DNA of 64,000 nucleotides, taken from contig NZ_JAXHGM010000003.1 of assembly GCF_034808145.1 (NCBI RefSeq), forward strand, positions 372,001 to 436,000, in the 5' to 3' direction. The stretch comes from Halorubellus sp034808145. GTDB taxonomy: Archaea; Halobacteriota; Halobacteria; Halobacteriales; Natrialbaceae. Positions 52,152-61,341 of this stretch are shown here, piece by piece. Below the pieces are notes generated by a model. The model was not told the DNA's origin, made no database searches, and was given only the letters and a program-made list of their open reading frames with translations. The number at the start of each line of letters is the position of its first letter. Position 1 is the stretch's first letter. The position numbers and the translations under genes were made by a program.

Positions 52152-52255
52152 GGAAGCCGATGCGGTGGGCCGGAACCGGAAGCCGATGCGGTGGGCCGGA
52201 ACCGAAAGTCGATGCGGTGGGCCAGAACCGGAAGCCGATGCGGTGGACCGGAAAC
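52152..52255. repeat. Four tandem 26-bp units between nucS and the cupin gene
   Basis: Units at 52152, 52178, 52204 and 52230. The consensus starts GGAAGCCGATGCGGTGGGCC; units 1 and 2 are identical, unit 3 differs at 3 positions, and unit 4 at 2. 26 is not a multiple of three, so it is not a coding repeat. The array occupies nearly the whole spacer, 8 bp after the nucS stop. Confidence 0.9.
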
Positions 52256-52285
52256 GATTCACGGGAGACGCCAGTAGCCCGCCAC

Positions 52286-52750
52286 ATGGAGCACGTCGAC
52301 ATCGACGACGTCGAACCGCGGTTCTTCGCCGGCGAGGACGTCGACCGGCGCGGTCTCACCGACGCACTGAACGCCACCGACCTCGCAATCAACTACTACC
52401 GGCTCGAACCCGAGCAGTCGCTCTCGGGCGGGATGCACGCGCACATGGACCAGGAGGAGGTGTTCTACGTGGTCGACGGGACGGTGACGTTCCGGACGCC
52501 CGACGGCGAGCACGCGGTCGGGCCGCACGAGGCCGTCCGGTTCGCGCCCGGCGAGTACCAGACGAGCGAGAACGAGACCGACGAGGACGCGGTCGTCCTC
52601 GCGCTCGGCGCCCCGCAGGGGAGCACGGACGTCCGCGTCCCCATGGAGTGCCGCGAGTGCGGGGACGCCGACTCGCTACAGTTCGTGATGACGGAGGACG
52701 GCCAGCACCTCGAATGCCCGGAGTGCGGGACCGTCGTCGAGATGGACTGA
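52286..52750 (+). CDS. Cupin protein with C-terminal zinc ribbon
   Basis: 154 residues from ATG 52286. Cupin motif 1 is present: GGMHAHMDQEEVFYVVDG, with His 51, His 53 and Glu 58 as metal ligands. Motif 2 (GPHEAVRFAPGEYQT) carries His 81 but lacks the usual His ligand placement. The last 35 residues hold two CxxC pairs, Cys 122/125 and Cys 144/147, forming a zinc ribbon. The combination is common in haloarchaea, but the substrate is unknown. The spacer before it is filled by the 26-bp repeats, so its promoter may lie within them. Confidence 0.85.
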   Translation: MEHVDIDDVEPRFFAGEDVDRRGLTDALNATDLAINYYRLEPEQSLSGGMHAHMDQEEVFYVVDGTVTFRTPDGEHAVGPHEAVRFAPGEYQTSENETDEDAVVLALGAPQGSTDVRVPMECRECGDADSLQFVMTEDGQHLECPECGTVVEMD

Positions 52751-52779
52751 CCCCGCGACCGACCCCCGGCCGACTCGTT

Positions 52780-53610
52780 CTACACCGGCGACGGCTCGCC
52801 CGTCGTCTGCGCCTCCCCGCGAACCGCTCGTTCGAGGAGCGGACGGAGGAGCCCGACCAGTGGCGTGTTCGCGCCGTCCGTCCACACCGCCCGATGTCCC
52901 TCGCGCCCGGGGAGCGAACTCGGGTCGTCGCTACTGACGAGGAGCGCCCGCCCGTCCACGAGCAGGACGCTCGACACCGCGCCCGGACGGATCGGGAACG
53001 ACTTCCACCACGTCCACGTCTCCTGCACGCTCGCATCCGGGAGCGAGTCCACGACCCGGTCGCGTATCGGTTCGCCCGGCGATCCGACCGTCACGGACAC
53101 CCCACGCTCGTTCGCCGCGACGAGCGACGCGAGCAACTCCGCAGAGAGCAGTCCCTCCGCGCCGATAGCGACGACGACGGACTCGTCGGCGTCCTCGATC
53201 AACGCCACCATCCGCTCGGCGACGTCCGCACCGCCCTCGATGACCCAGACGTCGTCGCCGTCCTCGGACTCGCGCGCCGTCGCGTGCAACTCCGGTAACA
53301 GCTCGTTCAACCGGTCGAACCGGTCCTCGAACGCGCGCTGGAGCGTCGCCACCGCGGTCTCCGGGCGGACCGCTCGGTACTTCTTCGGGTTCGCCTCCTG
53401 CACGTCGACGAGCCCGCGCTCGGCGAGGGACTCCATACAGTCGTAGACGCGAGCCCGCGGGACGTCGGCGACCTCGCTCACCTCCTTCGCTGTGCCGGTC
53501 CCGACGCGCGTCGCCGCCACGAAGCACTTCGCCTCGTACTCCGTGAACCCGAGCGCCTCCAGGAGCGACTCGGTCTCGGGGACGGCGTCGACGGTACCGT
53601 ACTCTGTCAT
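52780..53610 (-). CDS. TrmB family transcriptional regulator
   Basis: 276 residues from ATG 53610. The N-terminal winged-helix domain (residues 10-75) matches TrmB: LLEALGFTEYEAKCFVAATRVG, then AKEVSEVADVPRARVYDCMESLAERGLVDVQEANPKKYRAV-type sequence (recognition helix RARVYDC). The C-terminal part resembles a TrmB ligand-sensing domain with phospholipase D-like features (VWVIEGGADVAERM, VVVAIGAEGL). Such proteins respond to sugars or other metabolites. It is convergent with the cupin gene, and no transporter lies next to it, so its target is uncertain. Confidence 0.85.
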   Translation of the reverse strand: MTEYGTVDAVPETESLLEALGFTEYEAKCFVAATRVGTGTAKEVSEVADVPRARVYDCMESLAERGLVDVQEANPKKYRAVRPETAVATLQRAFEDRFDRLNELLPELHATARESEDGDDVWVIEGGADVAERMVALIEDADESVVVAIGAEGLLSAELLASLVAANERGVSVTVGSPGEPIRDRVVDSLPDASVQETWTWWKSFPIRPGAVSSVLLVDGRALLVSSDDPSSLPGREGHRAVWTDGANTPLVGLLRPLLERAVRGEAQTTGEPSPV

Positions 53611-53723
53611 GTTCGGCCTCTCGTTCGGTCCATTGCTTTCTCGGTGGTTACAATCGCGTACTGAAAGTCGTTACTCGACGCTCGCCCGCGTCAGCGTCCA
53701 TCCACGGGGGTTCGCCGGCTCGG

Positions 53724-54746
53724 TCAGTCGGCGGTCGCGTACTTCTGGTCGTCCGCTGCACGCAGCAGCTCGCGGTAGCGACTCCGGATGGTGACGGCGC
53801 TGACGTCCGCGACCTCAGCGACCTCCTCCTGCGTGAACTCCTGGTCGAGGAGCCGGCTCGCCGCGTAGATCGCGGCCGCTGCGAGTCCCGAGGGACTCTT
53901 GCCGCTGTGGACGTGCGCGCGCTTCCCCGCGGACAGGAGGTCCGTGGCGCGTCGCTTCAGTTCCTCGCTCGCGTCGAGCTGCGAGCAGAACCGCGGGAGG
54001 AAGTCGTCGGGGTTCGTCGGCTCCATCGCGAGTTCGAGCTCGCGGGCGACGTACCGGTACGCGCGAGCGAACTCGCGGCGGTCGACGCGACTCACGGGCT
54101 CGAACTCGTCGAGACTCCGCGGGACGTCGGACTGGCGGGCGGCCGCGTACACGGACGCCGTCGCGACCGCCTCGATGCTCCGACCGGGCAGGAGGTCCTC
54201 TTCGAGCGCGCGCCGGTAGATGACGCCCGCGGTCTCCGCGACGGTGTCCGGGAGGTCGAGCGCGCTCGACATGCGCTCTATCTCGCCGAGTGCCTGCTTG
54301 AGGTTCCGGTCCTTCGCGCTCTGCGCGCGGAACCGCTCGTCCCACGTGCGGAGGCGCTGCATCTGCTGGCGCTTGCGCGCCGACAGCTGGCCGCCGTAGG
54401 CGTCCTTGTTCTGCCAGTCGATGACGGACGACAGCCCCTTGTCGTGCATGAGGTTCGTCGTCGGTGCGCCGACGCGGGACTTCTCGTTCTTCTCGCTGGC
54501 GTCGAACGCGCGCCACTCGGGGCCGCGGTCGACCTCGTCCTCCTCGACGACGAGCCCGCAGTCGCGGCACGCCGTGTCGCCGTGGGTCTGGTCGGCTTGG
54601 AGCTCGCCGCCGCACTCCGGGCACGTCTCCTCGTCGACGGCCTCGTCGGTGGTCTCGCGGTGGGCCTCCTCCTCGCGTCGCCGGGTGGCACCCTCGCGCT
54701 CGGTACGACCCCGCTCGGTCAGCGTCGTGAACGTCGTTTCTGTCAT
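53724..54746 (-). CDS. tfb: Transcription initiation factor IIB (TFB)
   Basis: 340 residues from ATG 54746. Zinc ribbon Cys 42/45/60/63 (CPECGG, CRDCGLV), then the B-reader/linker region with GPEWRAFDASEKNEKSRVG. Two cyclin-like repeats follow, with SALDLPDTVAETAGVIYRRALEED and the C-terminal GLAAAAIYAASRLLDQEFTQEEVAEVADVSAVTIRSRYREL-type block (helix-turn-helix VSAVTIRSRY). TFB recruits RNA polymerase to TATA/BRE promoters. Haloarchaea have several paralogues with different promoter preferences, so this is one of probably several. The upstream region carries stacked palindromes. Confidence 0.95.
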   Translation of the reverse strand: MTETTFTTLTERGRTEREGATRRREEEAHRETTDEAVDEETCPECGGELQADQTHGDTACRDCGLVVEEDEVDRGPEWRAFDASEKNEKSRVGAPTTNLMHDKGLSSVIDWQNKDAYGGQLSARKRQQMQRLRTWDERFRAQSAKDRNLKQALGEIERMSSALDLPDTVAETAGVIYRRALEEDLLPGRSIEAVATASVYAAARQSDVPRSLDEFEPVSRVDRREFARAYRYVARELELAMEPTNPDDFLPRFCSQLDASEELKRRATDLLSAGKRAHVHSGKSPSGLAAAAIYAASRLLDQEFTQEEVAEVADVSAVTIRSRYRELLRAADDQKYATAD

Positions 54747-54787
54747 CGGTATAGGTCCGGGCGGTCGGGCCCGTTCTGTACCACCAC

Positions 54788-54828
54788 GTAGAATCTCTAC
54801 TACTATAATAGTACCGACTGTAGACTAC
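54788..54828 (-). promoter_or_regulatory. Stacked palindromes in the tfb upstream region
   Basis: Three perfect inverted repeats follow each other: GTAGA-ATC-TCTAC (54788-54800), TACTAT-A-ATAGTA (54801-54813) and GTAG-A-CTAC (54820-54828). The middle one is an AT-rich TATA-like element, 55-67 bp before the ATG. Such symmetry suggests operators for autoregulation or another dimeric regulator. Confidence 0.5.
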
Positions 54829-55037
54829 GGAGATAGTAACAGACTCTGCTGGTTGAGGAAGGTCCTCACGTCGGTCGTTCTCGGACGGGGTGGGCGTTCG
54901 GGACGCCAGCGAATCACCGCCGGTTCGCAGCCCGTCCGTTCGGCCGAGGCGTGCGTCGATGCCCCGGTGAGTGATTCAACTACCCGTACGACGCCATCGG
55001 AAAAGTCGCCTATACCCAACCAGTTCGGTAACGGCCG

Positions 55038-57731
55038 TCAGTCGTCGAGTTCGCGCTTGAGCTCGTCGAGCAACGCGAGCGCCTCCATGGGCGTCGTGTC
55101 CGCGACGTTCACGTCCCGGAGCCGGCGTGCAACCGAGTCCGAAGCACCCGACCCCTCGACGAACTCGTCGAGCGTCGCGTCCGCACGCTCGTCGACCGAT
55201 CGATTCCTTCCCGTACTCTCACCGAACGACCGATCCCCGTCCGCGACGCCAGCAGGCAACTCGGTCTCGTCGACCGACTCGCGCGCCGCGAGCAGCTCGC
55301 GCGAACGGTCCAGCACCGGTTCCGGGACGCCAGCCGCCTGCGCCACCTCGACGCCGTACGACGCCGTCGCCGCCCCGCGCGCAACCGAATGGTCGAACCG
55401 GACCTCGTCGCTCGTCTCCGTCGCCGCGAAGTGCAGGTTGAACGCCCCCGGGAGGTCCTCGGCCACCGCCGTCAGCTCGTGATGATGCGTCGCGAACAAC
55501 GTCACCGCCCCCACCTCGTCGTGCACGTACTCCGTCGCCGCCCGCGCGATGGCGAGCCCGTCCGTCGTACTCGTCCCCCGACCAACCTCGTCGAGGAGCA
55601 CGAGCGAATCCCGGGTCGCCTCCGAGAGGATGTCGGCGAGCTCCGTCATCTCCACCATGAACGTCGACTGCCCGCCCGCGATGTCGTCGCTCGCCCCCAC
55701 GCGCGTGAACACGCGGTCGACCACGCGGAGGTCCGCCGACGCCGCCGGCACGAAACTCCCCGCCTGCGCCATGATACAGATGCACGCCACCTGCCGCATG
55801 TACGTCGACTTCCCGCTCATGTTCGGGCCCGTGACGACCGCGAGGAACTCCTCGCGGTCGAAGTGCGCGTCGTTCGGCACGAACGACTCCTGCGTGCGCT
55901 CCACGACCGGATGCCGCCCCGCCTCGACGTCGAACCCCGACTCCGAGAACGCCGGTCGACAGTAATCGTATCGCGCCGCGACGTCCGCGAACGACACCAG
56001 GACGTCCAGGCGCGCGACGCGGTCCGCGACCCCCTGCACGCGCTCGGTCTCCTCGCCGACCGACGCCCGAACCTCGCGGAAGAGCTCGTACTCCAGCGCG
56101 TCGGCGCGCTCAGCCGCGGAGATGATCTCGTCCTCGCGCTCCTTCAACGCCGGCGTGTAGAAGCGCTCGGAGTTCTTCAGCGTCTGTCGACGCTGGTAGT
56201 CCTCGGGGACGGCGTCGAGGTTCGGGTTCGTCACCTCGATGTAGTACCCGTGGACCTGATTCCGCCCGACCTTCAGCGAGTCGATACCGGTCCGCTCGCG
56301 CTCGCGCGCCTCCAGGTCGTCGATCCACTGCTTCCCGTCGCGCTCGGTCGACCGCAACGCGTCGAGCTCGTCGTCGTACCCCTCGCGGATCACGCCGCCC
56401 TCCGTCACCTCGATCGGCGGTTCCTCGCGGATCGCGCTCCCGACGAGGTCGCGGACCTCGCCGAGCTCGTCTAGGCTCTCACGGACGTCCACGAGGAGGT
56501 CGCTCTCCGCGCCCGAAAGCGTCGACTTCAGTTCGGGGACGACGTCGAGCGTCTCCTTCAACGACCGGAGGTCCCTCGCGTTCGCTCGCCCCCGGGAGAC
56601 CCGCGAGATGAGGCGTTCCAGGTCGTAGACGTCCCGGAGCGCGTCGTGGAGTGCCTCGCGCGTGACGACGTCGTGCTTGAGTTCCGCGACGGCGTCGTGC
56701 CGGCGCTCGATGCGCTCGGGGTCCAGTAGCGGGCGGCGAAGCCACTCCGTGAGCCGGCGTCGACCGAGCGCGTTCGCAGTCTCGTCGAGCACGCCCGCGA
56801 GCGTCGCCCCCTCGACGCCGCGAACGCTCCGGCGCTCGAACAGCTCGAGTGATTCGAGCGCGGTGGGGTCGAGCACCACGTACTCGCGCGGGTCGTAGCG
56901 CGTCAGGTGATTCAGGTACCCGAGACGCTCGCGCTCGTCCGCGTCCTCAGGGTCCTCGGGTATCTCGCCGGTCGCCGCGCCGCCGCCGCCGCGCGTGTAC
57001 TCCGCGTACGACAGCAGCGCGCCACAGGCCCGTATCTCCGCGTCCGACAGCCCGTACGCGTCCGGGTCCCCGAAGTACTCGGCGACGCGCTCGGCCGCGG
57101 CGTCGCGCTCGAACGCCGCCTCGTCGTACGGCGACACCATGCAGTCCGCGTCGAACGCGTCCGCCGAGACGTCCGGGCCGACGATGGCCTCCGCGGGCCC
57201 GAACCGCCCGATCTCGTCGGCGACCGCGGCGGGCGACGTCGGGTTCGTCGCGTAGAAGTCACCCGTGGAGACGTCGAGGACCGCGAGCCCGTACCCGCTC
57301 GCGAGCGCGGCGACGAAGTTGTTGTCCGCGCCACCGAGGAGTTCGTCCTCCGTGAGCGTCCCCGGCGTCACCACGCGCGTCACCGCACGGTCGACGACCC
57401 CCGTCGTCTCCTCGGGGTCCTGCACCTGGTCCGCGACGGCGACGCGATAGCCCGCGTCGAGCAGCCGCTCGATGTAGCTCTCGGCGCTGTCTATCGGGAC
57501 CCCAGCCATCGCGTACCGGCCCGTGTTGTCCTCGCGCTTCGTCAACGTCACCTCGCACGTCCGCGAGACCGCGCGCGCCGCGTCGCAGAACGCCTCGTAG
57601 AAGTCCCCGACCTGGAAGAGCACGAGCGCGTCGTCGTACCGGTCGGTCAGCTCGAAGTACTGGCTCATCATCGGCGTCAACTCGTCGGCTATCTCCGCCA
57701 TCTCCGGCGGCGGCCCCAGCGCCGATTCCAT
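55038..57731 (-). CDS. mutS: DNA mismatch repair protein MutS
   Basis: 897 residues from ATG 57731; the upstream open extension is not MutS-like. The mismatch-recognition motif F-x-E is GDFYEAF (Phe 44, Tyr 45, Glu 46), with the connector, lever and clamp domains in order. The ATPase has Walker A TGPNMSGKST and Walker B LLDEVGRGTSTTDG, then ATHHHELT. It is MutS1-type, long form, with a haloarchaeal acidic C-terminal extension. Together with MutL it normally directs mismatch repair, but MutL is not adjacent. It ends 291 bp from the tfb start, on the same strand. Confidence 0.95.
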   Translation of the reverse strand: MESALGPPPEMAEIADELTPMMSQYFELTDRYDDALVLFQVGDFYEAFCDAARAVSRTCEVTLTKREDNTGRYAMAGVPIDSAESYIERLLDAGYRVAVADQVQDPEETTGVVDRAVTRVVTPGTLTEDELLGGADNNFVAALASGYGLAVLDVSTGDFYATNPTSPAAVADEIGRFGPAEAIVGPDVSADAFDADCMVSPYDEAAFERDAAAERVAEYFGDPDAYGLSDAEIRACGALLSYAEYTRGGGGAATGEIPEDPEDADERERLGYLNHLTRYDPREYVVLDPTALESLELFERRSVRGVEGATLAGVLDETANALGRRRLTEWLRRPLLDPERIERRHDAVAELKHDVVTREALHDALRDVYDLERLISRVSRGRANARDLRSLKETLDVVPELKSTLSGAESDLLVDVRESLDELGEVRDLVGSAIREEPPIEVTEGGVIREGYDDELDALRSTERDGKQWIDDLEARERERTGIDSLKVGRNQVHGYYIEVTNPNLDAVPEDYQRRQTLKNSERFYTPALKEREDEIISAAERADALEYELFREVRASVGEETERVQGVADRVARLDVLVSFADVAARYDYCRPAFSESGFDVEAGRHPVVERTQESFVPNDAHFDREEFLAVVTGPNMSGKSTYMRQVACICIMAQAGSFVPAASADLRVVDRVFTRVGASDDIAGGQSTFMVEMTELADILSEATRDSLVLLDEVGRGTSTTDGLAIARAATEYVHDEVGAVTLFATHHHELTAVAEDLPGAFNLHFAATETSDEVRFDHSVARGAATASYGVEVAQAAGVPEPVLDRSRELLAARESVDETELPAGVADGDRSFGESTGRNRSVDERADATLDEFVEGSGASDSVARRLRDVNVADTTPMEALALLDELKRELDD

Positions 57732-57822
57732 GCCCGCGACTCCGGTACCGGACGGGAAGAACCTCACGGAACCCCGTCGCCCCAACGCGTCCCGTCCTCC
57801 CGTGAGGCGGTCGCCAGCGCGG

Positions 57823-58395
57823 TCAGTACACGTCGACGTCGAGCGTGACCCGCCGTCGCTCGCCTTCGAGGTCCGCGACGGCGTGCTCGAAGACCTTTCG
57901 TGCCTCCCGTCGGACGACGGGTTTCAGGCGCGAGAGGACGTCGTCGACCGACACCAGCGGCGGGAGGCGCGGGAGCCGCGACCGCGACCGGTCGTACTCG
58001 GCGCGCAGCGTCACGCGCGTCGACGGGCCCGTTCCGCCGGCGTCCTCTCCGTTCCCGGACTCGTCGCCGCCGTCGGTCCCGGACTCCACGGAGTCGAACT
58101 GCCACGCGCCGCGGGCGTGCAACCCGTTCGGCGTCCGCCACCCGATGCGAGACGGCGCGTCGAGGCCGGTCACCTGCGTCGGGAACGTGTACGAGAGCTT
58201 CCACCACGACAGCTCGATGTCGAAGCGCGTGCCGACGCTCCCGTCGCCCCGACGCGCGACGTCCCTGACGAACTCGCTGTAGTCGGCGTGTCCCTCGAAG
58301 TCCAGCACGAACGCGTACGCCTCTCTCGGGGGCACGTCGACCGTCGTGGACACCTCGATGACCGTCACGTCCGCAGGCAAGGACGGCGCCGACAT
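57823..58395 (-). CDS. SRPBCC/START-like small-molecule-binding protein
   Basis: 190 residues from ATG 58395 (MSAPSLPADVTVIEVSTTVDV). Polyketide cyclase/START-like pattern: an N-terminal strand VTVIEVSTTVDVPPREAYAFVLDFEGHADYSEF, then beta strands and a long C-terminal helix VVRREARKVFEHAVADLEGERRRV. A Gly/Asp-rich loop (SGTDGGDESGNGEDAGG) interrupts the middle. The family binds or carries hydrophobic ligands; none is known here. It lies 91 bp upstream of mutS on the same strand and shares no clear function with it. Confidence 0.82.
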   Translation of the reverse strand: MSAPSLPADVTVIEVSTTVDVPPREAYAFVLDFEGHADYSEFVRDVARRGDGSVGTRFDIELSWWKLSYTFPTQVTGLDAPSRIGWRTPNGLHARGAWQFDSVESGTDGGDESGNGEDAGGTGPSTRVTLRAEYDRSRSRLPRLPPLVSVDDVLSRLKPVVRREARKVFEHAVADLEGERRRVTLDVDVY

Positions 58396-58511
58396 GAACC
58401 TTGCCTGCAACCAGAACGGGTGCGTTCCTCTCGCGCCACTCGCCTCGTCGCCGTACGACGAGACGGGACGGTTCCGCACGGTTTTTCAGCGGGTACCGAG
58501 TAACCCCGCGT

Positions 58512-58916
58512 ATGGACGACGTTTTCGTCGCGCAGTTGATGACGTCAGACCCGAAGACCGTCTCGCCGGACACGCTCGTCGAGGACGCCGCGAACACGAT
58601 GCTCGATGAGGGCATCGGGAGCGTGCTCGTCGTCGACGACGACGGCGCCCTCCAGGGCATCCTGACGACGACGGACTTCGTACAGATCGTCGCCGAACGC
58701 AAACCGAAGGACCAGACGCCCGTTTCGGAGTACATGAGCACGGACGTCCTGACGACGGACGCGCAGGAACCCATCGAGCAGGTCGCGGACCGCCTCATCG
58801 AGGCCGGCATCCACCACCTGCCGGTGGTCGACGACGACGGCGTCCCGATGGGTATCATCACGACCACGGACCTGGCCGCGTACGTCTCCTCGGTCCGGAA
58901 CCCGAGCCCGGCCTGA
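58512..58916 (+). CDS. Tandem CBS-domain protein
   Basis: 134 residues from ATG 58512. Two CBS domains: FVAQLMTSDPKTVSPDTLVEDAANTMLDEGIGSVLVVDDDG and PVSEYMSTDVLTTDAQEPIEQVADRLIEAGIHHLPVVDDDG-type segments. Each ends with a GxxTTTD motif (GILTTTDF, GIITTTDL) typical of adenylate binding. Stand-alone CBS pairs sense AMP, ATP or SAM and regulate partners; the partner is unknown. Divergent from the SRPBCC gene. A weak TATA-like GTTTTTCAG lies about 30 nt upstream. Confidence 0.93.
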   Translation: MDDVFVAQLMTSDPKTVSPDTLVEDAANTMLDEGIGSVLVVDDDGALQGILTTTDFVQIVAERKPKDQTPVSEYMSTDVLTTDAQEPIEQVADRLIEAGIHHLPVVDDDGVPMGIITTTDLAAYVSSVRNPSPA

Positions 58917-58977
58917 GACGCGAACCGGGTCCCGACTTCCCCCAAGGCCCTTGTCGGCGCCCGTCGACGCGTCGCGT

Positions 58978-60519
58978 ATGCGCCGCCGAGCCCTCCTCGT
59001 CACCCTCGCCAGCGGCGTGCTCGCGGGGTGCGCCGGAACGAACGACCGAACGGTCACGACCGACGCCACGACACCCGGCGTCCCCGACGACGACGGCGCC
59101 GTCACGACGACGGACCCGGCACCGAGCACCACCGAGACCGCGTCCACGCCGACGCCACCGGAGCCGGACGCACGCTCGCAGTTCCTCGAACTCGACGTCG
59201 CCCCGGTGACGTGGTGCCTCTCCACGACGTCCGAGCACCCCTCGGGCAGTGGAACGTTCGTCGCGTCGTTCGCGAGCACCGCGACCGCCGACTCGCCAGC
59301 GGCCGTCCGCGTCTGGGTGACCAACGACACCGAGTACGAGCGTCCGGTCGACCTGTCGCGGTTCCCGGCGTTCGGCCGGCAGCGGAGCCGGGCCCCGCAC
59401 GAACTCGGTCGCCCACGCGAACGCCTCGAGGCCGACGGGGCGAGACGCCGGTACCTCGTCCCGACCGAGAACCATCCGTCGGTCGCGGACCCGCCCGGTG
59501 TGGAACGCGGCGACGACGGCCGCTGGAACGCGACGCGACTCGACCACTGGGAGCCTGGCGTCCGCCGGCTCGCGCCCGGCGAGTCCGCGTTCGGCGAGTA
59601 CCACGTCGTCGGCTCGCCCGACCGGACGACGTCGTTCCCGCGACGCGGCGTGTACCGGTTCCGGGGCCGCGAGACGGTGCTCCGACTCGTCGCGTGGGAG
59701 ACCGGGCGCCCCGGCCGCGTCCGGTCCTCGCGGTTCGAGGGTCGGTCGGTGCCGCCGATGCCCGACGACGCGACCCCGGTCTGGTACCACGAGGCGGACG
59801 CGACGACGCCGGTCCTCGTCGTCCCGGACGTCGAACGCGGCCGCCTCCCGGTACAGGTGCGGTTCGTCGCCGCGAACCGGTCGCGTGAGCGCGCACAGTG
59901 CGGGCACTGGAACCTCTTCAAACTCGTCGACGGCGACTGGTTCCACGTCGCGCCGCTCTACCACACCGCGGATTGCCGAGCGATCGGTCCAGGGAGCGCG
60001 AAGCGGTACGTGCTGAACGCGTACCACGGAGAGGCGCTCCCGGACCCCGAGTACGCGGGACCTGGCAGGAGCGTCGGCTGGCTCGGCGCCGGGACGTACG
60101 CGGTCGTCGCGGGCTACGGGCCCGACGGCGGCGACGGCGCCGCGCTCGTCGAACTCGACGGCGCGCGCCGGACGGTCGTCCCGACCGACGACGCGACCGC
60201 GACGGTCGACGGCGACGTCGTCCGCGTGCGGACCGAACCGCCGGACGCCGACTTCGAACGGACGCGTCGCGTCACCGCCGTCCTCGAACGCGTCGACGCC
60301 GCGCCGGACGGGACTCGATACCTCCCCGAGCAGGTGATGCGTCGATACTACCGCGCCCTCCGGAACACGCTCGCGTTCGCCGACGACGCCTCCCGGGTCG
60401 TCCTCGAGACCACGGACCGCTGGCCCGAACGCGTCACCGGATTCGACGCGACCGCCGCGAGGTTCCGGTTCGAAGGCGACGCGTACGAGTTCACGCGACG
60501 GGACGGCGAGACCGGATAG
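58978..60519 (+). CDS. Large lipoprotein of unknown function
   Basis: 513 residues from ATG 58978, chosen over an upstream ATG at 58951 because the signal starts here: MRRRALLVTLASGVLAGCAG. This has a Tat-like Arg cluster and lipobox (Cys about 18). A Thr/Pro-rich linker follows. The mature part is a two-half beta-rich protein with VWVTNDTEYERPVDLSRFP, RRLAPGESAFGEYHVVG, and later VRFVAANRSRERAQCGHWNLFKLVDG, resembling repeated immunoglobulin-like or beta-sandwich units. A Cys pair (QCGHW and DCRAI) may form a disulfide. No known family; probably cell-surface. Confidence 0.75.
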   Translation: MRRRALLVTLASGVLAGCAGTNDRTVTTDATTPGVPDDDGAVTTTDPAPSTTETASTPTPPEPDARSQFLELDVAPVTWCLSTTSEHPSGSGTFVASFASTATADSPAAVRVWVTNDTEYERPVDLSRFPAFGRQRSRAPHELGRPRERLEADGARRRYLVPTENHPSVADPPGVERGDDGRWNATRLDHWEPGVRRLAPGESAFGEYHVVGSPDRTTSFPRRGVYRFRGRETVLRLVAWETGRPGRVRSSRFEGRSVPPMPDDATPVWYHEADATTPVLVVPDVERGRLPVQVRFVAANRSRERAQCGHWNLFKLVDGDWFHVAPLYHTADCRAIGPGSAKRYVLNAYHGEALPDPEYAGPGRSVGWLGAGTYAVVAGYGPDGGDGAALVELDGARRTVVPTDDATATVDGDVVRVRTEPPDADFERTRRVTAVLERVDAAPDGTRYLPEQVMRRYYRALRNTLAFADDASRVVLETTDRWPERVTGFDATAARFRFEGDAYEFTRRDGETG

Positions 60520-60774
60520 ATCCGCACCGTCGATGCACCATTCATTGCCGCGACGATAGCCCGCGCCAACCGCCCGCGCGTCGCAGACGGCCACGACCGT
60601 CCTCGGGGCCCTCTCTCTGGTCGCACGGGCGAGCGACGCGACAGCAACACGTCACGTCTGCTCGCGTGGCGGCGTCGACGCGTGGCCCGCGTCGGCGTCG
60701 GGCGGCCGCCGCGCGAGTTCCGCATGCGGGATGGTCGTCTCGTCCTGCATAGCTCGTAGCTCGTCTCGAGGACT
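60520..60774. other. 255-bp spacer
   Basis: Contains no recognised RNA gene. A 32-codon minus-strand ORF (60652-60750, starting MQDETTIPHAEL) overlaps the DUF1810 3' flank but has no supporting evidence. No AT-rich promoter stands out. Confidence 0.4.
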
Positions 60775-61209
60775 TCAGTTCCCGCCCAGTCGGTTGAGCG
60801 TCTCGAGGTCGCGGTCGCCGTCGTAGTACGCCGCCAGCGCGTCCGCGAAGAGACCGCCGTCGTCCGCGGCGGCCTCGAACAGCGTCATCGAGGACCGGAA
60901 CTTCCTGTCGTCGGGCGACCCGAAGATCTCGTTCGCCGTCCGGCCGTCTATCGACAGGACGAGCTCCGTGCACTCCCGGAGCCGCGGGCCCAGCGCCGGA
61001 TGCGCGAGATACGCACGCGCCTCCTCGATGGACTCGATGGCGTACCGCCGGGACCGCTCGCTCGACCCCAACCCGGCGATCTGCGGGAACACGAACCACA
61101 TCCAGTGCGAGCGCTTCCGGCCCGCCCGTAGCTCCCGCTTCACGTCGTCGATGACCGGGTCCTGTGCGTCGACGAACCGCTCAAGGTCGTGTGGGTCGGA
61201 CCGTGTCAT
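60775..61209 (-). CDS. DUF1810 family protein
   Basis: 144 residues from ATG 61209. The family pattern is clear: DLERFVDAQDPVIDDVKRELRAGRKRSHWMWFVFPQIAGLG-type sequence, with HWMWFVFPQ, then SRRYAIESIEEARAYLAHPALGPRLREC. Structures of DUF1810 members are helical and the proteins are linked to calpastatin-like or ADP-ribose/NADAR-related families in some species, but no activity is proven. The gene stands alone between two spacers. It is transcribed toward the large lipoprotein gene. Confidence 0.88.
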   Translation of the reverse strand: MTRSDPHDLERFVDAQDPVIDDVKRELRAGRKRSHWMWFVFPQIAGLGSSERSRRYAIESIEEARAYLAHPALGPRLRECTELVLSIDGRTANEIFGSPDDRKFRSSMTLFEAAADDGGLFADALAAYYDGDRDLETLNRLGGN

Positions 61210-61341
61210 GATCGTCCGTCAGACCGATGTTCAGCACGCTCGCTCATAAGGCTTCGAGGGTGGTGACCGCGCTCACCGACGTCGAAAAAAGAGTCGAATC
61301 TCAGCCGACCGACAGTTGGACGCCCAGAGCGATGGCCGCCG

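Noticed and set aside
60652..60750. 32-codon ORF MQDETTIPHAEL...
   Set aside because: No promoter, family or conservation evidence; too short to support.
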